From contig JARUPY010000164.1 in the NCBI GenBank assembly GCA_029817715.1, positions 314,001-378,000 on the forward strand: a stretch of 64,000 bases of DNA. Direction: 5' to 3'. The notes under the pieces were generated by a model. That model did no database searches and was not told the DNA's origin. It saw only the letters and a list, made by a program, of their open reading frames with translations. The position numbers were made by a program, and so were the translations under genes. Source of the stretch: Melastoma dodecandrum (Eukaryota; Streptophyta; Magnoliopsida; Myrtales; Melastomataceae). Every line of letters begins with the position of its first letter. The first letter of the stretch is position 1. Shown piece by piece: positions 41,280-51,527 of the stretch.

Positions 41280-43016
41280 GACCAAATCTGAAGATCGGGA
41301 AGGAGTTTCTCATCTTTTTTTCCCTTGATTTCTATGTCATTGTCATTTTCTCATGAACTTGGATTGATAGTTTTTCCATTACGAACTAAATCTATTTTTT
41401 AGGACTTTAATGGAACCTAGCTATATGATTTAACGAGTCAATTCATTTCTTCGTGTTGTTCAAATTCGTGCAGTTATTTATCCATTCTTGATCTTAATAC
41501 GATTAATTGCCTGATCATCAATTAATTTGATATGACAACCTAATCAGGCTTGGAAAAGTTGTTTAGGTTAAAGCCATGGATTGGATAGTTTAAATTAGCG
41601 TCACGACGGAATACCGAGGTTGAGAAGGATTGAAATGTACCGGAGCCTATAACTTCTATAGAATACAGAGCCTGGAGCTTTTGTATTTAGCCCGTCACAA
41701 GATGATGGTGTTTCAAATTCTGCACTCCCATCGAAAGTGCATACCCGGGAAAAGAATGTTAGCAACATGAGCTTAACAAAGCTTCTATGACCCACAGAGC
41801 GTTAAACTTCGAAGAGTATCAACTTCAATAAGCTCTCTCCCCCTCAATAGAATCTGTCCTCCTTTCTGCCACATCAAAAACAGAAAAGTAAAAGAATTAC
41901 GAGAGTAGATATTGCTGAAAATATTGATTTTATTTAGCAATCTCAAAAAGCTTGTGTACATAGCACTTGTAGAAGCTAGATAGCAGATGGTGTCACAACA
42001 CCTACAAACATCAAAACCATAAAACCAAACCACGAGGGTATAGTAATTGGCTCAAAACTCAATATTTTCAATGTTTTCAAAGGATATACATAGGATCACT
42101 CGGCCTATGTGACAGGAACTTCAACGCAGTCTCGCAAAAGCTTCTTCGCCTGTCGATTGTTGGAGCGGATGAGGTCAGTCATCTGATTCTGCAACATTAG
42201 AAGCTCTTTCAAGAGTGTATTAACTTGGTATTAAAGCTCAGTCATGCATGACAACAGTATGAGGGAGGAAGCTCATTCCCTTACAGGAGAAGATGCCTTG
42301 ACAGTATGCACCGCGAAAGTTGTAGATGCAACAGTAGCAACGACAGTAAGATGAGTCTTTGCTGTTGCAGCACCTTTGATTCTAGTCCTGGTAGTTAGAA
42401 CCCTCTGTTGATAGTTTCTGCTCCAAACTTTTAATAAAGAAATACAATATTTCTTCTTGAGAAGATATTGTACTTGTTTTGTCAAGATATATTTCAATGA
42501 ATTGACAAATATACTAAAGGAAACTTCCCTTAGTTTATAACATTTCCAAAATCACGTTTTTGGAATATTCTGGTATGTTTTAATTTTAAAATTCCAATGT
42601 TTCCACAATGGAAATATATTCTTAACTAAATTATTGTGATGATTCGTTAATTTCAAAATATATTTCGAAAGTAACGTTCTATAAACGGTAGGACCCTTTA
42701 TAATTAGCTCGTAGAAGAGAGCAGTAATCCATAAAAGGATATTTCTTATTATGAGTTTGTATTCACAAGAAAGATATTTAGGAAGTTTAATTTCCTATTT
42801 GGACCTTCAATGTTGTATTGGAGGTTTAACACGAATTTAAATTTGAATTTGGAATGTTACGGAATGTTTGACTCTCTCTTCAACGTTGATGTAACTTTAT
42901 GAAGTCTAGAAGCTACTTCATTTTGCTATGTTCTAGTTGGAATAAGCATTCATGTTTTGTTCCTTTGATGGCAACTATGCTCTTTTTGCATTTTATTAAG
43001 CCAATGCAGAAAGGTT
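41280..43016 (-). other. Left part of the Copia region, mostly noncoding
   Basis: The frames 41785-42033 and 42273-42497 have no recognisable domain; the latter is Thr/Ala/Val-rich. 42500-43016 is AT-rich, with small palindromes such as CCAAAATCACGTTTTTGG near 42546. It probably corresponds to the 3' untranslated part and LTR of the Copia element. Confidence 0.4.
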
Positions 43017-43748
43017 TGGGTACGTGGACGACAAGGAATAGATAATTCCGTTACCGAAAGGGAATAGGGCACATCACTAAAAAGGTGCGGAATGGAGTGA
43101 CGCTTGAATGGTCGAAAGGTGTGTAAGGGTAGGCGGCTAAAAAAATAATGGAAGGGTTGAGATCAATCTACACGGATACAGATTCACCACCGTGAAAGAA
43201 GACTCAGATAGACTCGTTTGTACCGTGAATACAGAGACACAACCAGGAACAAGACGAGGGCGAAGCACAACACGGAGGATACAGATACACCAACACCGGT
43301 TGAAACGCTCTACTCAATCCGTGCATGGAATCCACCAAATGAAGAAAGAGCTTAAAGGACAATCAACTAACTTCAGATAGAAAGACACAAGTCTATCTCC
43401 ATCACTTCAGATGGAATACTGGTTTTTGAAAGTTTGAAAATTAAACATGTTCTCCAGTGAGTTACAAAGGCAGCTCATATAGTAGCCTTGGAAAGAAAAG
43501 GAATTAAATGCAACAACGTTCAACTAAATGCATGCAAAACTTGATACTAGCCATAATGGCTTATTGGGAATTAATTTAACGAAATGCAAGGTAGTGGAGG
43601 CATAAGTGGTTTTAGAATTCAAGGCGTCATCAATCCGGCGTTGCTTCTGCTTCGACTAGGCTTGCTTTGACTAGTCAAAAGTACGAGTTAGTTAATGATG
43701 AGCAAGCTGACCGCTCTAGTCGATGGTGCGTCGATGGTCCATGTATCA
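43017..43748 (-). repeat. 3' LTR of B5
   Basis: It starts TGGGTACGTGGACGACAAGG (TGATACGGGGACG elsewhere) and ends GTATCA at 43743-43748. On the minus strand the polypurine tract TATGGGGAGGA lies directly to its right (43749-43760). Confidence 0.85.
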
Positions 43749-44866
43749 TCCTCCCCATATTGAAAAGCGTTTGTCCTCAAACTCACAGGATCATCGTCTT
43801 CAACAAATGGAATAAGGTCCTTGACATTGAAGGTGGTTGAAACTCTAAACTTTCCGGGAAATCAATCTTGTAGGCATTGTTGTTGATGAGCTCAATGACC
43901 TTGATGGGTCCTTCTGCTCGATCATCAATTTGTTCTTCCTGTTGGCGGAAAATCTCTCCTTTCTCAAATAGATCCAAACCAATTCTCCAGGCTGGAAAAT
44001 CTTCTCCTTATGTCCTCGATTGGCCCTCTCTTCATAGCGTTTGTTGGCCTTCTCAATCTAGACGCGAATCTTCCCATGGAGCATTCTCATCTCCTTTACA
44101 TGCTCTTCAGCATCTCGGCTAACTGATTTCACATCACACATAGGCATTAGTTCGACGGGGACTAAAGGATTGAGTCCATAAACTACCTCGAAAGCTGAAG
44201 ACTTTGTTGTAGAACTTGGAGCTCGATTGTAGGCAAATTCCGCTTGAGCGAACTTGGTGTCCCAATCCTTCTGTTTCTTTGAGACCAACGTCCGAAGAAT
44301 TACAGCCATGAAACAATTGTGAAATTATGTTTGTCCATCGGTCTGCGGATGATAGGTTGTACTGAAAACGAGCTTCATTCCTAAACTTGTGCCACAATGT
44401 CGTCCGGAAGTAGCTCAAAAACTTCATGTCTCGATCTGTTACGATCGACTTTGGCATCTCATGCAACCTGAATACTTCTCGAAAGTACAGATTTGCTACA
44501 TTGGTTGCATTGTCTGTCTTCTGGCATGGAATGAAATGTGTCATCTTCGAGAATCTATTGATCACAACCATGATCGAATCCTTCCTCCGATTGGTTCTCG
44601 GCAATCCTAACACGAAATCCATACTAACAAGCTCCCATGGTCACTCAAGTACTGGAAGTGGAGTATACAATCCTTGGGGCTGGACTCGGCTCTTCGCATG
44701 TTGGCAGATAGCACATCTCGAGACAAGACCTCACACTTACTTATCCATTTGTGGCCAAAAGATAATGTCCAACTATTCCTCCTCCATGGACGTAACGAAT
44801 AAGCAGCTCTCGAGTCGAACTCCTGGCAGTACACAACTTTGAATCTGCAAACAAAAATCCCTTCAC
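43749..44866 (-). pseudogene. Integrase of B5 (first catalytic Asp changed)
   Basis: [20 protein letters not shown] is followed by [14 protein letters not shown], so the first Asp is Asn. The second Asp is kept ([13 protein letters not shown]). Past this a frameshift occurs and the Glu block is not read (an altered RWTNIIS stands where GQTEVVNR is expected). The C-terminal region (AEGPIKVIELINNNAYKIDF, 43783-43977) is shortened in its [16 protein letters not shown] part. The zinc module lies at 44640-44866. Confidence 0.82.
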
Positions 44867-45490
44867 CTAGTGAAATCGTCGATCGACCGCTTTAGTTGTA
44901 CACTGGTTGAAAATTCCTCCAAAGTCTTCATCATCTTTGTAAAGATCCTCCAGATACTCGAAACCAATGAGTTTGGTCTCCATCGCAGATAGTAGGATCA
45001 TCCTCCTCGAGAGAGTATCAACGACTACATTCTTCGCTCCAGGTTTGTGCTTCAAGACAAAGGTGAAAGCTTGTAGAAATTCGACCCTTTTTACATGTCG
45101 TCGACTGAGCATGTGCTGACCATTGATGTATTTGAGAGCTTTGTGCACAGTGTGCAACACGATTTGTCAGGGCAACAAGTAATGACTCCACGTCTCAAGT
45201 ACTCGAACAATGGCTAAGAACTCTTTGTCGTACGTCGAGTACTTGAATTTGGCACCATTGAGCTTCTCACTAAAATATGCAATGGGTCTCCCTTCTTGCA
45301 TCATCACTCCTCCTATTCCAACTCCTAATGCATCACATTCGACCTTGAACATCTTCGCAAACTTAGGTAAGGAGAGAATGGGTGCTTCACTTAAATACAC
45401 CTTTAGTCCCTCGAAACTAGCTTGTGCGGCTGAAGTCCACTCGAACTTGTCTCCATTCAAACACTCGGTGAGTGTAGCTGAAACCACGAA
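44867..45490 (-). pseudogene. RNase H of B5
   Basis: The frame 45167-45487 gives [40 protein letters not shown] and [20 protein letters not shown]; 44867-45160 gives [20 protein letters not shown] and GAKNVVVDTLSRRMI. The Asp of HTDHEA is Val here, a further loss of a catalytic-site residue. Confidence 0.82.
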
Positions 45491-46130
45491 TGAACCTCCT
45501 ATAGAACAATGCTAAGCCATGGAAGCTACGAACATTGTGAAAACACTTTGGTGCTAGCCACTCCTTGATTGCTTTGATCTCGCTTTTGCCGACCTTGATT
45601 CCTTTAGCAGATGCTACAAAGCCAAGAAATATTACACTCGGCTGAAAGAACTCACATTTCTTAAGATTGTCATATGGCTTCTATTCCCGAAGTGTGCAGA
45701 ACACCACTCTAAGATGGTCGACATGCTCCTCGTTGTTTCGACTTTAGATGAGAGTCGTCGAAGTACACGACCACAAATTTCCCCATGAAAGATTACAATA
45801 CCTGGGTCATTAGTTGCCTGAACGTGTTGGGTGCGTTCATGGCATTACCAACCACTCGTATAGTCCGTACTTGAGCTTAAAGGTTGCCTTCCACTTGTCG
45901 CCTTCCTTCACTCGAATCTGGTAGTAGCCGCATCGCAAATCTACTTTCGAGAACACCTGCGCTCCATGCAACTCATCCAACATATCATCTAGTCGAGGGA
46001 TAGGAAACGATACTTCACCGTGATCTTGTTGATCGCAAAACTATCCATGCACATTCGCGAAGTGCCATCCTTCTTTTGCAACAATATGGCTGGGACTGAA
46101 CAAGGGCTCAAAATCTCTCGAACCAAGCCC
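45491..46130 (-). pseudogene. Reverse transcriptase of B5
   Basis: Fragments in several frames are readable: a VKYRF block at about 46000, [20 protein letters not shown] at 45940-45990, the catalytic VVVYFDD near 45755 followed by a frameshift, and [20 protein letters not shown] at 45470-45520. Only short pieces are open. Confidence 0.78.
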
Positions 46131-46833
46131 TTCTTAACTAACTCATCAACCTGCTTCTGTAGCTCCTTAGCTTCCTCTGGATTGCATCGATAAGCTAGTC
46201 GATTAGGTAGGGAAACTACTGGACCCTGGTATTGAATGCTTCGCATGGGCGGTAGTTCGACTGGTAGCTCCTCCGGAAATGGATATAACTCGGGGATGGC
46301 TCGTCGATTGACCTGGGTTGCTTTGACAAGAACCAAAAAGTAAGCCTTCTCACCTTCATGGATTGCTCGAACCAATTGGACTCCTTTGAGGGCCTGATCG
46401 GTAGATCGATTTTGTCGTGCTATTATGGGTTAAGTGGTCAGGGGCATCAAATTGACCTTCTTCTCATTGACGCTGATAGAATAGGAATTGTTGTACCCAT
46501 CACGTTGTGCGCGTCGATCAAACTGCCACGGTCTTCTTAAGAGCAAGTGGCCCACATCCATCAGAATAATCGAGAATAAAACTCGCGCTCGCTGAGTCAC
46601 TCGAACATCACTCTCCTTGTTGAGCCATTGGAGTCATAGGGGTGAGTATGTGATTCAACGGGCAGGTTGAGATTCTCCATCACTGTTCTCGAAACCGCAT
46701 TGGTGCAGCTGCCGCTATCGATGATCACCAAATAAACTTTTCCTTCGACTGTGCACATAGTGTGGAATATACTTTCCCTTTGATTTTCCTCTCTCGCGGG
46801 TGTCACGCTTAAGGCTTTTTGGAAGACCAGCAA
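46131..46833 (-). pseudogene. Protease and RT N-terminus of B5
   Basis: The frame 46597-46833 has the retropepsin core LVIIDSGSCTNAVSRTVMEN with the DSG triad intact. Its second half (GRPWQFDRRAQRDGYNNSYS) is at 46440-46540 with a deletion before it. The frame 45989-46375 contains ELPVELPPMRSIQYQ, RLAYRCNPEEAKELQKQVDE and the start of reverse transcriptase ([16 protein letters not shown]). Confidence 0.8.
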
Positions 46834-47869
46834 CTCTCCTTAGTCCGGGTACTCCTCAATCTCCTCTACATCCCAAATAGGATCGACTTTCTCATCGAAC
46901 TCTTCTACTCCATCAGACAACCCTCTACTAACAATGTTTCTTCTCGTCGAACTCCGTAGCCATGTGTCCTATTCCTTAGCACTTGAAACATCGTCGATTG
47001 GTATCTCGCTCGTTCGACTTGACTTTAGGTTTGGTAGTTGATGGTAGAGTTTTTCTTGACGTAGTCGACGGTGGCTTTGCCTAGGAGCCAGTCCCCTTGT
47101 TGGAAGGCGGAGCCTTGACAAAAGGGCGGGTACTCGATCTCCTCGCTTCCTGCTGCTCAACCTTTTGTGCAAGCTCTCTAACATCATCGAAGGTAAAATA
47201 CAGCTAAAGTTCGACTGCATCTCCGATCTGCGACTTAAGTCATCGAAGACACCTAGAAATGGTTTGCTCTTAGGCTTCTTTGACATCACACTACAGCAAG
47301 AGACTCTCGAACTCCCTCGTGTACTTAGGAAGACTCGAAACTTGCTGAAGCGACTGTAGCTTGAGGTAGAGATCTCATCGATAATTCTTTGGAAAAAACC
47401 TCTTAGTCATAGCCCTCTTCATTTTCGACCATGTACGAATTTTATCACGTCCTTCTCTTCGGCACTACTGGTTGGTGGTCTCCCACGATAAACTGGCATA
47501 CTTCTTCAACTTTAATGCTGCCAACTTAACATTTCGTTCCTCGGGCACCTCTTCATAGTCGAAGATGCGTTCAATCGTGTGCATCCAGTCGATGAACTCC
47601 TCGTGGTCCAAGTTTCTTTCGAACTCCGGAATTTGAACGCCCATCCTTGGGGCTCTTCTTTTTTATCGACGATACTCTGGTGAAGATCCTCATTGAGATT
47701 CCTCATACTATGAGTTCTCCTCATCATCGCTATCTAATCGACTACGAAAAGTCGATGCATGATGAGTTCGCAACAACCGTAGTGGTTATCAAATACTGGC
47801 GATTTGCTGCTCAAGTCGAGCAACGCGTGCTTCGTCTATCGTCATACCATATTTGAATCTTCCGGCCAT
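46834..47869 (-). pseudogene. gag of B5
   Basis: It starts at ATG 47867-47869 (MAGRFKYGMTIDEARVARLE). Gag-domain words are split across frames: EEFIDWMHTIERIFDYEEVP (47545-47610), KLKKYASLSWETTNQ (about 47480), MKRAMTKRFF (about 47405), EYTREFESLLL (about 47310). The zinc-knuckle region near 46940-46990 has lost part of its spacing. Confidence 0.78.
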
Positions 47870-47881
47870 TGATAACCGTGC

Positions 47882-47893
47882 GCTCTAATACCA
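47882..47893 (-). promoter_or_regulatory. Primer binding site of B5
   Basis: The minus strand reads TGGTATTAGAGC, the initiator-Met site with one change. Confidence 0.7.
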
Positions 47894-47896
47894 AGA

Positions 47897-48553
47897 TGAT
47901 ACTGGGACGAAAAGGAATAGATGATTCTGTTACTGAAAGGGAACTGAGCACGTCACTCAAAAGGTATGGAATGGAGTGACGCTGGAATGGTCGAAAGGTG
48001 TGTAAGGATATGCGGGTGAAAGAAGAATGGAAGGGTTGAGATCAACCTCCACGGATACGGATTCACCATCGTGAAAGAAGACTCGGATAGACTCGTTTGT
48101 AACGTAGATACAGAGACACCACCATGAATATGACAAGGGCATGGCACAACACGGAGAATACAGATACACCAAATGAAGAAAGAGGTTGAAGAAAAATCCA
48201 TTCACTTCGGATAGAAAGATACAAGTCTATTTCTAGGTTTTGAAAGTCTGAAAATCAAATATGTTCTCCAACGAGTTACACAGGCACCTTACATAGTGTT
48301 CTTGGAAAGAAAATGAACTAACTGCAACAACATTCAACTAAATGCATGTACAACTTAATACTAGCCATAGGGGCTTATTGTAAGTGAATGCAACTAAATG
48401 CAAGGTAGTGGAGGCATGAGTGGTCTTGGAATTCAGTGCGTCTTCAATGCGGGGTTTCTTCTGCTTCAACTAGGCTTACTTCGACTTGACTTGCTTCAAC
48501 AGATCTAAAGCGCGACTGCTCTAGTCGATGGTCCGTTAATGGTCCTTGTATCA
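47897..48553 (-). repeat. 5' LTR of B5
   Basis: It runs TGATACTGGGACGAAAAGGA...TGGTCCTTGTATCA. It is shorter than the 3' LTR, mainly through loss of sequence near 48170 (the segment with CACCGGTTGA...GGAATC). Confidence 0.85.
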
Positions 48554-48622
48554 TGTTTATCAACCATGTGTGATGAAGTTTGAGAAGGTATCACAGCCTC
48601 TCTAGAGTGGTTGATAAACAGA
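48554..48622. repeat. 13-bp perfect inverted repeat next to B5
   Basis: TGTTTATCAACCA (48554-48566) and TGGTTGATAAACA (48610-48622) can pair around a 43-bp loop. The left arm starts exactly at the LTR end. Confidence 0.8.
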
Positions 48623-48762
48623 ACGTCCTTTATGTACGCCACTATAGATGTCTCCTATGACTTGACCTATAGGATGGCATTTCTTATATATAGATGCATT
48701 CTTTATTCGGTATTGATTATTCTGCATAGAAAACGATGCCACACTATTTGTTTCGGTTCTCT

Positions 48763-49661
48763 TTAAGAATCTTGAACAGAAGGTTTATAACCTTTAATGT
48801 CTTCCATAAAAGGTTTTAGTTCTACAAGAACTTTTGTAAGCTCCATTGGCACTATACTTTCTATAAAACTTTTAGAATCTTGAAGAGAATCGTTAATTTT
48901 TACATTAATGGACTCCTTTGTGGTAGATGTCCTTTTATTAAGGACTTTATAAGCTTTGCTAGTCAGCGAATATCCTAGAAAAATACCTCTGTCCAATCTA
49001 GCGTCGCACTTTCGTAAGTTCTCCTTAGAAGGTCTCAAGATAAAACCATGAACTTCCAAAGGCCTGAAAATAGGATATGTTTGATTTTCTCCCTATGTAT
49101 AGATGATAGGAAGTTTTTTCTATAATTGGTTTTAACAGTACCATGTTAGAGATATAACAGGCTATATTTATAACTTCTTCCCAAAGGTTTTGTGCAGCAT
49201 TACTCTCGCAAATCATGGTCCTTGCCATGTCCTTAAGAGTTCGATTCTTCCTTTCTGTTGCTCCATTCTGTTGAAGAATATATGGTGTAGAGAAGTTATG
49301 ATCGATACCATTTTCATCGCAGAAGGTAGCGAAATCATGGTTTTCAAACTTTGTACCATGATCCATCCTTAAAGCTATTACAGAAGAATTATTTTCTTTC
49401 TGTAGTAGTCACCACCGACCACTAGACAATATCTTCTACCACGCATGCCTTGGAATCTTGTAGGACCAAATAGATGCACGTGCAGAAGTTCCAAAGGTTA
49501 TGTAGTAGATACTTCATTTTTTGTTTTGAACGTGGTTTTGGTTTGCTTACCCAAGGAATAAGCCTCATAGAGCTATCTTGCTCGAATTTGGTACTGGGCA
49601 AACCATTGACCAATGCCTTTCTAGGAAGTTTGGATAGCAATTGAAAGTTGGTATGTCCCAA
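48763..49661 (-). pseudogene. Copia integrase (core partly deleted)
   Basis: The frame 49422-49661 holds the pre-integrase zinc region (GHTNFQLLSKLPRKALVNGL). RYCLVVGGDYYRK near 49420 is the start of the core with its Asp. A deletion then leads to MDHGTKFENHDFATFCDENG (second Asp) and GATERKNRTLKDMARTMICE (Glu) in 49025-49366. The frame 48763-49059 is the Copia integrase end (RGIFLGYSLTSKAYKVLNKR). The early part of the catalytic core is missing, and reverse transcriptase does not follow. Confidence 0.85.
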
Positions 49662-49928
49662 CCTTCAATGCCAAAGATGACTTTCATCCTTGAGGGAGAG
49701 GAGACAACATTCTATAAACCAGAAGTTCTCTTATGAAATTGTACAAATATACTTTTTTTGTTTGCCAATCAAACGTAGTTCATTGTCAAGGATTCTAGAA
49801 CATTTATTTTGATCAAAAGTTATTGTATAACCTTTGTCAAAGAGTTGGCTAAAGCTCAACAAGTTATGCTTAAGTTTTGTAACCAACAAAACCTCTTCGA
49901 TAACCATAGAATCAGGACTTCCTGCAGT

Positions 49929-50192
49929 TCATGTTCCTATGAGATATCCTTTGCGATTGTCTCCAAATTTTACAGCACATCCATCCTGTAAATTGAATTT
50001 CGAAAACTTAGATGGATCACTTGTCATGTGTCTAGAACAGCCACTGTTCAGATACCATTCGCTTTCCATGGTTTCTGTCTTGAGACAGACTTGACCTTCT
50101 ATAATATTGCTAAGTTCTATAGGAGCGGTCAAGCACATTAAGGCTTCCTCCTGCTCATCCTCAGAATCGTAAATGTCATCCCAGGTAATCAT
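49929..50192 (-). pseudogene. Copia protease
   Basis: ESEWYLNSGCSRHMTSDPSK is the Copia protease signature, but the catalytic Asp is Asn (NSG instead of DSG). DGCAVKFGDNRKGYLIG follows. The polyprotein could not be processed by this copy. Confidence 0.85.
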
Positions 50193-51098
50193 TCCTTTCT
50201 TGTCGTTACCCAGACTAGGGGGTTTATCCTTCTCTTTAAGAAGTGGACAATTCGGTTTGCATGTCCCATCTTTTTACATTCGTAACATACAACCATTTGT
50301 GGATCATTATGCTTGGAATGCTTTTCTTTTAGGTCACCTTTCTTTCTATTAAAGCGACATTCAGATGCGAACCTTAGAAGGTGTTTTGTGATCATAGCAA
50401 GTTGCTCATCTGTATTGGCTTCACCATTATCGTCAGAAGCTTCTGTTAGATTCTCCTGTACTTGGAATGCAACAGATTATCTTTTCATGCTAGGTTGAGT
50501 GGAACTTTCCATCTCATAGGACATCAAAGAACTCATAAGTTGATCTAGGGGAAGAGTAGAGAGATCTTTCCCTTCCCAAGATTTCGGAACAGTACGGAAC
50601 CTTTCTAACCAACTCAGCATTGCTGTACTTTTTCCCAAGATGTGCTAAGTAATCTACCAGAAGGTTCAGTCACTAGAACATTTGTTCAACAGTTTCGTCC
50701 CATTTCAAGGTATGGTTTTCATATTGATGAATTAAAAAATTCATCTTAGTTTCTTTTTTTTGGTTTGTCCCAACGTACATGGCGATATCCCATATCTCCT
50801 TGCAAAAAGTGCAGGTACATACTTTCACAAACTCACTTTTAGATAAAGAACTAAACATTAGATACTTTGCCAAATTTATAAGTCTTTTGATCCATAGATG
50901 TTCCTTTGTAGGACGTTTATCGGGACCATTTTGTTGTTCGATTGGAATAGAAGGTGGATCATCCTCTATGTAAGTACACAACTCATCATGAGTCGCATCA
51001 ATAAAGGCACTCATTCGGATTTTCCAATGAGAAAATTTTACCATAAAAATGGGAGGATTTCCTATGTGAGGTTTTGGAACAAAGTAATTGTTCGCCAT
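50193..51098 (-). pseudogene. Copia gag with frameshifted zinc knuckle
   Basis: The frame 50673-51098 starts MANNYFVPKPHIGNPPIFMV and includes FSHWKIRMSAFIDATHDELC and the helical gag core ending TLKWDETVEQMF. After a gap, VVCYECKKMGHAN (about 50270) begins a CCHC knuckle; a one-base shift then moves the last Cys (NCPLLKEKD) to another frame. The middle of gag (50400-50670) is readable in pieces (LPLDQLMSSLMSYEM). Confidence 0.82.
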
Positions 51099-51505
51099 TT
51101 GTTCAAGTTCTATAGAAGTATGGAGCTTCTATAGAATTGAACAGAACCGGGCGATTACAGTGTAGAACCTCAACAAGCTGCAAGCTTTTGTTGGGCTTTA
51201 AAATGAATCTCACCAAGTGTTTAAGTCTCTGTTGAACAAGACTTTTATACAAGTTGTAGAATTCTAACAGAGAATAGAGCTTCTGCAGAATGACAGCAAA
51301 AGAGCATAAGCTTATGTAGTATAGGGTTTAGGGTTTAGGGTTTAAGCTTCTATAGTATAGCAACTGTGCACTGACAAGCTTCCGTAGATCTCAACAAGCT
51401 GTTAGTCTTTTGTTGATATCCCATTTGATTCCAGTTATTAGACTTTAACGGATAACGAAGCTTCTGTAGAATACAATAAAGTGGAGATAATGAGAGGGCG
51501 TCTCT
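51099..51505 (-). repeat. Copia leader with degenerate repeats and a telomere-like run
   Basis: It contains repeated AGCTTCTRTAGAATAC-type words (about 51122, 51275, 51344, 51450) and repeated CTCAACAAGCTG...CTTTTGTTG segments, an old tandem repeat with a unit near 200 bp. At 51322-51344 there are three TTTAGGG units. Confidence 0.65.
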
Positions 51506-51525
51506 TGATCCCTGTTCTGATATCA
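51506..51525 (-). promoter_or_regulatory. Copia primer binding site
   Basis: The minus strand reads TTGATATCAGAACAGGG, the initiator-Met type site (TGGTATCAGAGCAGG in related elements) with changes. It lies next to the LTR end CTAACA. Confidence 0.65.
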
Positions 51526-51527
51526 AT

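Larger units (their letters stand above)
43017..48553 (-). mobile_element. CRM-like element B5
   Basis: Both LTRs are present (43017-43748, 732 bp; 47897-48553, 657 bp) around an internal region of about 4.15 kb with integrase, RNase H, reverse transcriptase, protease and gag in standard order. The flanks AGGTT (43012-43016) and TGTTT (48554-48558) agree at three of five bases, so the target duplication is decayed or the left border is off by a base. Every gene has several frameshifts. Confidence 0.88.

Noticed and set aside
41785..42497. Small genes in the left part of the Copia region
   Set aside because: Frames are short and Thr/Ala-rich, without homology I can recognise, and lie beside a likely polypurine tract; more probably element 3' sequence.
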